Below are positions 13,801-22,034 of a stretch of DNA of 64,000 nucleotides, piece after piece (the first letter of the stretch is position 1; each line of letters starts with the position of its first letter). The stretch is from contig JAUCBJ010009141.1 in assembly GCA_032718475.1 (NCBI GenBank), positions 1 through 64,000 of the forward strand. The letters are read 5' to 3'. The translations under genes were made by a program, and so were the position numbers. The notes beneath the pieces are model-generated. The model was not told where the DNA came from, made no database searches, and saw only the letters and a list, made by a program, of their open reading frames with translations. The DNA is from Nemertoderma westbladi. Its lineage: Eukaryota; Xenacoelomorpha; Nemertodermatida; Nemertodermatidae.

Positions 13801-16219
13801 TATTAAATCCCTGTCAAAATCCTTGGTGTTTTTCTGCAATAATTTATCAAAATATCCTCTGATTTTTTTCAAAAACCATATCAATTTTCATATTTATAAC
13901 TTCTATCCCACTCCACGAGATAGAGAATCTTAAATGAACGTCAAAAGAACAGGTAACACTTACATTTATAGAAGTAATCAGCTGTTATTTGCTACATCTT
14001 TCCGCTGGAGATGGATGAATTTTGATTGCGTTGGAACACCCCCTATCTGTGGCTTTCTGAGTGGAGAGATAAGTATCCTATCTCCCTATTAATATTGTTG
14101 TGTTCTAGAATATTCTTTATTGTTTCATCGTATTGCCAAAGTGACTAGAGCTGAAGTTAACTCATAATACAATAATTCACCTCAAATATCTCAGCTATTT
14201 CATGAACATAATGAAGTATTAATTTAATTTTCTGCAATAATTTATCAAAATATCCTCTGATTTTTTTCAAAAACCACATCGATTTTCTTATTTATATCTT
14301 CTAACCCACTCTACGAGATAGAGAATCTTAAATGAAAGTCAAAAGAACAGGTAACACTTACATTTATAGAAGTAATCAGCTGTTATTTGCTACGTCTTTC
14401 CGCTGGAGATGGATTAATTTTGATTGTGTTGGAACACCCCCTATCTGTGGCTTTCTGAGTGGAGAGATAAGTATCCTATCTCCCTATTAATATTGTTGTG
14501 TTCTAGAATATTTTTTATAGTTTCATCGTATTGCCAAATTGACTAGAGCTGAAGTTAACTCATAATACAATAATTCACCTCAAATATCTCAGCTATTTCA
14601 TGAACATAATGAAGTATTAACCCTATTAAACCCGGGGGGGGGGTCAATATGACCTCTCCCGTGGTTTTTTTATTATAATTCTGAAACAAACGCAGTTTGG
14701 ATTCTGAAATTTTATGACTTTTCCTAAAAATCTATTGTCTTCCTAGTAGTGAAAACCGTTTTCAAAAATATTGGGTAGTTTTCGAGTTATAGCACCATTT
14801 TTTAACCCTACTTTTGGCACTTTTTTTGAGACGTTTTTTGAAAATTACTAATTGAAGAGATACGCCTATTCCTACTATTGGAAGAGACGGTAACAATACC
14901 TGCAATATCCTACTGTAAAGTTTGTAAATCAAATCATAAATCCGACCTTCTCACCAAAACAGTAAACTCTAAGTAAGCGAATATATTGCAGTATCGATCT
15001 CTTATAACCGGTGAGGCAGAAAACAGTCTACGAGCAGACAAACTTCGATAAAACAAATCCCGCGCAGCGAATCCTAAAATCAGGCTGACTCACTGACGGA
15101 CTAAGAGGCTCGTATACTTTGCCGCGGTGTGATTTATATGGTTGGGCAAAGGGACGCTAGCTAGGTATAGAGCAGATTTGGAGATGTCTAACTAGCGGGC
15201 AAAGCACAGTACGGACAAAGTTAATTTTATATATTTCGAGGTGTAAATAATTTCTAACGCGCGTGTGTTAATTCTGAACGGTCAAAACAGTTTTGCTCCT
15301 TCACATATATAATTACTGGGTACGGTGTGCATTTTACGAATATTCTAATTTTATAACTTGTAGGTCCAATACTCACGAATGGCAAGGTTCCTTCCCCTCT
15401 TGCGTATTTCCAGGACTCAAATTCAGGCATAAGGTTAATACTACGCCCAGAATTCGGCAATTTTAGGTACCGGGTCCCTGATACTAAGAAGAGATGTGTT
15501 AGTTTACTACTGTAGGCGTACAGGTACTAATAGCTATCCTGGCTCCTATCTAGAATTTTAGTCACCCAGGTAGTCCAGGTAACTTCCTATTAGGGCGTTG
15601 GCGGGGACACGGTAGATGTTAGTATATCCCTGATAGCCTCAATTTATTTGCGCCTAGCGTAAACTGCCCTACCGCCTGAACGGTACAATCCTAATTCAGG
15701 TGAAAACACAGCAACCCCCCTAGCCTACAAGTTCTAATGCACTGGACACCGTTGTACGACAAATAGTCGCACACACACCTGTACTTAGCAAGAGTTAAGC
15801 GTACAGTTTGCTGCACCCTAACCAATGTGTATGCCTTGTACCGGTGTGCCTACGTCCTATCTGCGTACTAGTATCGGCCTGCGCTATCCCTCCCCCCGTA
15901 GGAATGTGAAGGTCTACTGTGGGTTTTCCTGAATCAAGACAGTACAGTCCCTATGATGTAATTTTAGGCTTGCAGCGTGTCACTACGTCTACCTTTGATC
16001 TTTTGGTCTTATACTTAGGTAGCAAGGATCGAACGCTGTCTAACCTTTCAGGCGATGGGCGAATAACTCTAGATGGTATTGCGGGTTGTCTCTCGTCTAC
16101 ATTCCCGTGATGTTCCCGTTCATTGCTGCGGCCCGATCTCTAGCCGGCCATCCCGTCCCTGAGTTTGTTCACCGTAGTGAATTCATAGTAAAACAGAAAA
16201 GCTGAGAGAATATTCTGAC

Positions 16220-16225
16220 TTTATT
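16220..16225 (-). terminator. AATAAA polyadenylation signal in the 3' LTR
   Basis: Minus strand reads AATAAA about 130 bp downstream of the TATA box. This fits a short R region and a long U5. The same site in the 5' LTR is 32942-32947. Confidence 0.5.
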
Positions 16226-16350
16226 ACAGAAGACACAATTATAATACAATGTAATCTGAGAATAAACTAAGCACGACAGAATAAATCTGAGAAGTATAGA
16301 TTGAAGATTGAGAGATTGAAGTATAAAGTATACTAATGAACGAAATCGCA

Positions 16351-16360
16351 CCTTTATATA
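16351..16360 (-). promoter_or_regulatory. TATA box in the 3' LTR
   Basis: Minus strand reads TATATAAAGG, 410 bp inside the LTR start. The copy in the 5' LTR (33073-33082) would drive the element. Three ATTGG/CCAAT-type boxes lie upstream of it (near 16434, 16467 and 16493). Confidence 0.6.
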
Positions 16361-16378
16361 CTAAATTTGTGCCGCAAT

Positions 16379-16400
16379 CAATCGAGAAAATTCTCGATTG
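16379..16400. promoter_or_regulatory. 22-bp palindrome just upstream of the LTR TATA box
   Basis: CAATCGAGAA and TTCTCGATTG are perfect inverted arms around AA. The centre fits the GAAnnTTC dyad of a heat-shock element and the flanking ATC/GAT units are near matches. Copy at 33101-33122 in the 5' LTR. A binding site is an inference. Confidence 0.5.
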
Positions 16401-16568
16401 TTCTATGGGTTCTAACAAGGTTTTAAAGATAGCTTATTGGTCCAGCTAATATATAACTTGCACGACATTGGTTACAATCAAATAACTACAGCCTTATTGG
16501 TACAGACAAATGCAATTAATTTGTAGCGGTTAATTTAAATGAGTTGAAATTCTGCACAAAAAATAATT

Positions 16569-16646
16569 CGCACTTACTAGGATTCGAACTCGATACCTAC
16601 TACACATATAATTTCCAACGCTCTACCAACTGAGCTACTGAACCAC
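16569..16646 (-). pseudogene. tRNA-like sequence inside the 3' LTR
   Basis: Minus strand contains an A box (AGCTCAGTTGGTAGAGC, + 16620-16636) and B box (GAGTTCGAATCC, + 16580-16591) with tRNA-like spacing. The acceptor and anticodon stems do not pair well and the T stem has mismatches, so a working tRNA is unlikely. It lies about 125-200 bp inside the LTR, upstream of the TATA box, and is duplicated in the 5' LTR. Confidence 0.6.
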
Positions 16647-16770
16647 TTGACCGATAGATGTACAATAGATAGAACCAATACTAATGAGAACTCAAAGCAA
16701 TCTTTACAAAGTTAATTCGAATAAAATAAAATTTTGAAAATCCACGGCATTTAGGGAATATAATTCTATA

Positions 16771-17652
16771 CCGCTCCATGAAAACAGGATATTATCGTGC
16801 ATAAAATATACGGTTTTCACCAATAATCAATCAAACTATAGAATACTTAGGGCGTACTTATATATTTACAATTAAATTTCAAATAATACTTCCTTTCTAC
16901 GTAATGATTCGATACAAAATAATTACAAATTCAAACTTTACGTATTTAAGGCTTTGCTAAGTAAGTACAATATAAATCTAAATTAAATTCACCAATATAA
17001 ATCTATTGCATCTCAGATATTGCATAAATTCAAACAATTACAAATACAAATAAATGAAAACAATAAGAAAGGCTCGCAAGTCTTCCATCTACTATTGCAT
17101 CCCAAATATTGCATAAATTCAAGTAATTACAAATACTTTCGTACCTAAATGTAGATTGCATAAGTTTGGAATAATTACAAATATGAGTCTTTCTGAGCAC
17201 AAAATTTTCTGTCTATAAAACTTTCTCTTTAGGTACAAATACTGCTTATAAAATATAAATTGCATAATATTCGGAACAATATAAATTGCATAAGTTCGGA
17301 ATAATCACAAATATAAAATATAAATTCTTACAAATATAAATCTTTCAAATATAAGTCTTTACTTAAATATAAATATAAACTGCATAAGTTTAGAATAATA
17401 TAAACCTTTGCATCTCAAATATGAAACATAAATCTTTCAAATATAAGTTCCTTCTAAACTTTCTAAATTTCATAAATTCGGAACAATACAAATTGCATAA
17501 GTTTGGAATAAGCACAAATATAAAATATAAGTTTTTACTAAATATGAGTCCCTTTCAGAATACAAACTTTCTAAATATAAAACATATAATTTAAATAAAT
17601 CACAAATCATAAGAAAGGCCCACGAGTCTTCCGTCCACCCTTGCCCTCCCTT
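16771..17652 (-). other. AT-rich 3' noncoding region of the retrotransposon with degenerate repeats
   Basis: No gene. About eight diverged copies of a core like ATTGCATAAGTTYGGAATAA occur near 17023, 17111, 17157, 17261, 17285, 17380, 17466 and 17492, separated by AAATATAA-rich spacers. Two copies of the dispersed 16-nt motif lie here (17071-17086 and 17617-17632), the latter 21 bp after the ORF3 stop in sense direction. Confidence 0.75.
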
Positions 17653-20622
17653 TTATCGCTTAGTAGATCGAGCCCTGCCGCGTCCTCGAAAACTGCGCAC
17701 AGGTGACTTTGCTCGCGATATGGGACTTGTGGGGCGAGTCACTGGTTTACTTGGGACGTTGAGAGACGGTTCAACTATTTCCTCGCAAATTCGTCTATTT
17801 GGCATCCCAAAACCTCGACCGATTCCTCGTGACCGATCAGTCGTCACTACAGTTGGTAGAACGTCTGGGAACGCGTGAGAAGCGGACGACGCAGACCCGA
17901 GGGTAGCTTGCGCCCCCTGTTGATCAGCTGGTGTATGTCCCGATCCTCCTACCGGTTCTCTTGGAAGTGATACCGTATCCCGAGTAACTCGAATAGTCGG
18001 CTCAACTCCCTTGCGTTCTTCTACATTGATAATTTTCTTCAATTGTTGGCCCACCTTCTGGACCCGTATGATCCTACCCTGCCCGTCCTCCCGAGGGTGA
18101 CGTGCAGACGGCGCAACCGGAGTGGCTGATATGTTCGTCGCCTCTAGGACCTCCTCTTCCTCGAATACGCTCGCTCGTATACGTTTGTGGTAAAACGCAG
18201 CTCGGTACGCCCATGCGACGGTTAACCAAGCTCCTTTATTCCGCTTTTCAGTTCGGAAACGATCAAATTCACCATACGTGATACGATTTACGACTTTCTG
18301 AAAATTCCACGTGTTCTTGTTGTCTGGGTGAATCTGTAATAGATACTCGCGCACCACTCGGAATCCGCTGTCGTGGGGCAAAATATCAACAACCTCGATA
18401 AGTTCGTCATATTGGGGCATAGCGGAGATATATCCTTCCGACATCATCGTCTGAGGGTTTACCGCCCAAAATCCGAGATGCGCTCTCATCGGAAACCGTC
18501 TTCTCTGTGCCGATACATGTTCGTCGGCTAAATCTTCCCACTCATCAAATAACTTCCTCACAAGTTTTACAGATTCGTGTTCATAAGGTATATCTCTCAG
18601 TTGGCATTCAGATGCTCGATGTCCCTTTATATTGCAGTAAGTACATTGAGCCATAAATCTCCAGCAAGTATAAAAGGTATGAGACCCTTGATCCCCACAC
18701 CATCCACAGATTAGCTGAGTCGTAGTAATGTGCTTTCCACTGCACTTTGCCATATGATGTCCAGCGACGCCACATTTACTACACATCGTATTGGCAGGGT
18801 ACCACACTCGTTCGTATATAAGATCTCCAATCGGTCGAGCGCTTCCTCCCATACTATAATCGTAATCATCTGGGTCTATGGGTTGGTAGGTCTCTGAAGG
18901 TTGTATACAAACTATAGCATCTGTTGCTTCAAGTTGTCGAATCTCCGTCTGAGATTTCTTCGGGAGGTTCCTTTCTATCTCAAGAAGTTCCTCTAAAGGA
19001 TCGTCGGCGATCGTAGTAGTTACTTCGAATTCATCACCAAGGTGACCGATAGGCGCGCGCGTCTGCCGTGATTCATCCGTAATCTCCACGATACGTTCTC
19101 CTTCATAGGGTAACAATGTAAACATAGATGGTCTTTCGATAAGAGATCCCGCACAGCGAAGATACACGTCTCGAAATATACTAAATCCTGCTCGAGTAAA
19201 GGCATTACACTGAGCGTCGGAGTTGTAGAAGGGTTCAAGGAATCGTCTAAACACGTCGGTACGAATTCTCCCTTCCATGTAGAACGTATGATCTTCTCCG
19301 AGACAAAGTGGATGTCTTTTGAGAGTCCGAGACACAATGTCGGCGATTAGGCAAACATTCACTGACGACTCTATTGCTAAATAATATTGTAAGACCGCTC
19401 TTGGAGGTGACGTAATAGCCCAATACACGCATCCTCTCCATTTAAGCTGTGATTCAAACTCACTCATATCTGGAGTATCACCTTCTCCATAAGTTTCAAT
19501 ATACTTGTTTCTTTTACCTTCTTTATAATCCCAATTGAATAACAGGTAGGAAATGTATCCAGTTCCAGTCTTCTGAGTATTATACTCACGAAAATATCCC
19601 TGTTCTATAGACCACAGAATAAGAGGTCGAGTGTCGACGTATGGTGTCGGTAGTCGGTCATCGCTGTCCGTCATGCCGGCGAAGTCGCTAATTAAATCCT
19701 CCCTTACTCCTGATCCAACCTTTACAACAGTTTTATCTAAAATCATGTTTCTTACCATCTTCGGTAGCATTCTAGCGTCAATATTACAAGCTTGGTCCAT
19801 CTTCTTTACTATATCGGTGATAAGATGGTGTCGCTTTGTATTCGCTGGAGGTATCGGCATTCGTTTGTCGCTCCTCTGTCTACTGAAAACGTGCAGGACT
19901 CCGTCCGCCGCTCTAATCTGTATAGTCTTAGAAGTCAAACTCTGCTGATGACTGCCGCCCTCGTTATCGTAAAACATATAGCCGTTTTCCTGAAACGATC
20001 TAAACGTCCTAGTCCATTCATCCAACAATTCTTCCGAAGGTTGCCAAATCTTCTCTATATCCTTATCCTCATCGAAACGAATAACCTTACCTCGCCAATC
20101 TGCGGCAATATCTGTATCCGACTCGAAGGTTCCGATTCCAATCCATAAACGAATCGTCTTGGTTAGATATCCTTTCAGATTACTCGGAGCTATGTCGGCG
20201 CCAGCTCTATCCAGTTCCTTAAAATCTTGGATATGAGGTGGAACGTTGTTCACGACCTTTTGAGTAATATGTCTACGTAAATCGTATATCTTACTCATAT
20301 CGCTGAAAACAACTGCAGGAAGAAACTCCAAGTTCGAAATGATTTCTGGATGATCCACGATGGGTATTTCGTACGTCGTATCCTGTCGGACTGGTATACT
20401 AATAGGGAAATTGAGTGTCGTACTCAATGGTTTCGTAGCTGAAGTACTATACGGTTGCATTTCTCTTGGCCTCTCCGGGGATGCAATCTGTAGTCTCTGA
20501 ATAACGTTTTGAGCGAAGTTTATGCTCTCGAAAACTTCCGGTGTCATCTCCTTAGCTGAAGTTTGATCGTGTGACGTCCAATGGCAAGGTAGGCTCGCGA
20601 GTCTTCCACCCCATTCTTCCAT
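17653..20622 (-). CDS. ORF3: accessory zinc-knuckle protein of the BEL element, 989 aa
   Basis: I do not recognise the family. The protein has a long acidic, predicted globular part (about residues 1-600) with no hydrophobic segment long enough for a membrane anchor, then a cysteine cluster: a CCHC knuckle at 614-627 (CX2CX4HX4C), a second Cys/His cluster near 635-655 and another CCHC knuckle at 660-673. The C-terminus (about 930-989) is basic and rich in Arg, Gly, Ser and Pro. This suggests nucleic-acid binding, for instance a second nucleocapsid-like protein. It sits in the env position after pol and overlaps the end of ORF2 by 79 bp in another frame. The reading frame is open 27 codons upstream of the first ATG, back to a TGA at 20704-20706, so fusion to ORF2 by a -1 shift is possible. 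It is intact. Confidence 0.8.
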   Translation of the reverse strand: MEEWGGRLASLPCHWTSHDQTSAKEMTPEVFESINFAQNVIQRLQIASPERPREMQPYSTSATKPLSTTLNFPISIPVRQDTTYEIPIVDHPEIISNLEFLPAVVFSDMSKIYDLRRHITQKVVNNVPPHIQDFKELDRAGADIAPSNLKGYLTKTIRLWIGIGTFESDTDIAADWRGKVIRFDEDKDIEKIWQPSEELLDEWTRTFRSFQENGYMFYDNEGGSHQQSLTSKTIQIRAADGVLHVFSRQRSDKRMPIPPANTKRHHLITDIVKKMDQACNIDARMLPKMVRNMILDKTVVKVGSGVREDLISDFAGMTDSDDRLPTPYVDTRPLILWSIEQGYFREYNTQKTGTGYISYLLFNWDYKEGKRNKYIETYGEGDTPDMSEFESQLKWRGCVYWAITSPPRAVLQYYLAIESSVNVCLIADIVSRTLKRHPLCLGEDHTFYMEGRIRTDVFRRFLEPFYNSDAQCNAFTRAGFSIFRDVYLRCAGSLIERPSMFTLLPYEGERIVEITDESRQTRAPIGHLGDEFEVTTTIADDPLEELLEIERNLPKKSQTEIRQLEATDAIVCIQPSETYQPIDPDDYDYSMGGSARPIGDLIYERVWYPANTMCSKCGVAGHHMAKCSGKHITTTQLICGWCGDQGSHTFYTCWRFMAQCTYCNIKGHRASECQLRDIPYEHESVKLVRKLFDEWEDLADEHVSAQRRRFPMRAHLGFWAVNPQTMMSEGYISAMPQYDELIEVVDILPHDSGFRVVREYLLQIHPDNKNTWNFQKVVNRITYGEFDRFRTEKRNKGAWLTVAWAYRAAFYHKRIRASVFEEEEVLEATNISATPVAPSARHPREDGQGRIIRVQKVGQQLKKIINVEERKGVEPTIRVTRDTVSLPREPVGGSGHTPADQQGAQATLGSASSASHAFPDVLPTVVTTDRSRGIGRGFGMPNRRICEEIVEPSLNVPSKPVTRPTSPISRAKSPVRSFRGRGRARSTKR

Positions 20623-21368
20623 CTCACCTTTCTCGAAAGCCTTGTAGGCTCTGTATAGGCTAAGAGCTTCTTTCTTTTCGCGGGTTGACTGATTCGCGTA
20701 AGTTCAAATACATCGGGTTCAACAACCTTAGGTGGGTAAATGACAGTTTCTCCCGCCTTTGGTCCGGTCATAGCAAATGAATGATATGGATTCGATAAAG
20801 GATACCCTCCTTCCTGGTAGCGTAGTTGTTGATGATTCGAACACCTCGCCAATATCGGTTCGGGATTTTCCTTATTCAAACGCATCGGAATCGCATTTCG
20901 TTGTTCGCGCATACAAGAACCGCATTGATAATAAAGTTTATAAACTGAAAATGCTTCCTTGGTTTCTCTATCGTCCCCTCGAGTTCGTCTGTAAAGATGC
21001 ATTCCATCGAATTCATCGCGTACCGCAGGCATAGGTTCGTGCGCCTTTAGGTATTGCATGGTATGATACAAACGACTAATTTCAGTATCGGGGTCTTCGC
21101 TAATGTCTCCCGTATCACACAAAGCATCGTACGGGTAAAGTTCATTGAAGGTTTGGCGCAAACTTTCGATTCTTTCGTTCAATGCGTTTTGCCTTCTCTT
21201 TAATACGTTCGAGACATATTTAGTTCTCGCGAGTTTCGCTGTACTTTCCGATAATTCTTTTATACCAAATATAGTGTAATCCTTGGCTCCAAATCTTTCG
21301 AATGGCGCTGCTGCCTCCTCTTGGATATCATATCCCCATCTCGGCTCTCCTTGTATCCCTTTCTCCAT
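20544..21368 (-). CDS. ORF2: accessory protein of the BEL element, 274 aa
   Basis: Unknown family. The N-terminal half (about 40-110) is rich in charged residues and probably helical. The middle holds a CX2C at 149-152 and a CX2H at 176-179 that could form a zinc ribbon. The last 26 codons overlap ORF3. No signal peptide or membrane segment is visible. The start ATG at 21366-21368 is about 30 nt downstream of a pyrimidine tract ending in AG (around 21399-21400, minus strand), which could be a splice acceptor for a subgenomic RNA. A good donor-like AAG|GTGAGA lies within ORF2 just before the ORF3 ATG. Function is not known; ORF2 and ORF3 may be halves of one protein. Confidence 0.65.
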   Translation of the reverse strand: MEKGIQGEPRWGYDIQEEAAAPFERFGAKDYTIFGIKELSESTAKLARTKYVSNVLKRRQNALNERIESLRQTFNELYPYDALCDTGDISEDPDTEISRLYHTMQYLKAHEPMPAVRDEFDGMHLYRRTRGDDRETKEAFSVYKLYYQCGSCMREQRNAIPMRLNKENPEPILARCSNHQQLRYQEGGYPLSNPYHSFAMTGPKAGETVIYPPKVVEPDVFELTRISQPAKRKKLLAYTEPTRLSRKVRWKNGVEDSRAYLAIGRHTIKLQLRR

Positions 21369-22034
21369 AATTAGGGTGTAGTTACATAATCATTACTACT
21401 AGAGGGAATACAACAGAGTTTGTAGTTAGTTGTGAGGAGACGTGAGAGTTTCGTCTGCCCTTTGGGCTCGACAACGCTCTAACCTCCTACCCATAGCCTA
21501 AGATCTAGGGTTTCTTTAATGACACGCTGCTTCTTATCTAAAATTTTTTGCCGAAGTAAAAACGAATTTGGGCTAAACTGGCCGTGAGTCTAAAATACTC
21601 ACCTTTTGATCCCAAACTATTATCAGAAAATAAGCAATCAAAAATTAGTAATAAATATAGGGGAGTCTATTTTGACGTAACTTATTGAAACAAGACCGTG
21701 TAAAATTTAATTAAAATTTTAAGAAAGGCTCGCAAGTCTTCCTCTCTTGTTTCTCTAATTTTAAGTTCCACCCGACTGTACCCTGAAATCTATTCACTGG
21801 AGAAAATTTTAAAAATTTTTTTTTTTTTCAAATCCAAATGGATTGTCTAAAATTTCGAAAATGTCTCAATATTGTGAGTTCCAAGTAGAATTCCATTTCT
21901 TATACCTACAAATCCCGCTCCTATGTGACACATAAGGGTACTACCCTCAATGTTCACATATAAAGACAATGGAATTCTACCGCTGTCCTTACTACGGTGT
22001 ACAGGTACGTGGAAATCTATTTGTAAACTCCTAA
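21369..22034 (-). other. Spacer between gag-pol and ORF2
   Basis: Noncoding, AT-rich, with a run of T near 21816-21828 and one exact copy of the 16-nt motif (21727-21742) preceded by AAGAAA, as in both copies in the 3' noncoding region. It probably holds the signals that allow ORF2/ORF3 expression, such as a splice acceptor near 21400. Confidence 0.6.

Larger units (their letters stand above)
1781..14616. repeat. Satellite block 1, monomer about 416 bp (401-bp variant)
   Basis: Roughly 31 head-to-tail monomers. The landmark CGTCTTTCCGCTGG recurs at 2091, 2492, 2908, 3309, 3725, 4141, 4557 and 4973, giving spacings of 401 and 416 bp. The 401-bp form lacks 15 bp around TTCTAGAAT (for example near 2190). 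Two subtypes differ after the ATCGTATTGC landmark: one reads CAAAGTGACTGGAGCTGAAG, the other TAAAGTGGCTGGAGCTAAAG. Some monomers near 9700-9720 and 12770 are internally truncated. All open frames here are short, recur with the monomer and are not genes. Confidence 0.97.
14849..16770 (-). repeat. 3' LTR of the BEL/Pao element
   Basis: Matches 31571-33492 at a constant offset of 16,722 bp with no indel. By eye I see only two substitutions (15758/32480 and 15951/32673). Such identity means recent insertion, because both LTRs are copied from one template. The short stretch before it in sense direction, ending GGAGCGG, is a possible but weak polypurine tract. Short open frames in this region are shadows. 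Confidence 0.95.

Noticed and set aside
1781-14616. CRISPR-like array
   Set aside because: Repeats are 400 bp, contiguous and without unique spacers. This is a eukaryotic satellite.
15254-16351. Short frames inside the LTRs (also 31976-33073)
   Set aside because: They are duplicated with the LTR and have no recognisable features. LTR sequence explains them.
16569-16646. Functional tRNA gene
   Set aside because: The B box and A box match, but the acceptor and anticodon stems do not pair, so it is reported as a tRNA-like relic.
19056-19071. Possible extra copy of the 16-nt motif in ORF3
   Set aside because: Only about 12 of 16 bases match and there is no flanking similarity, so chance cannot be excluded. 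A similar weak match at 23609-23624 was left out for the same reason.
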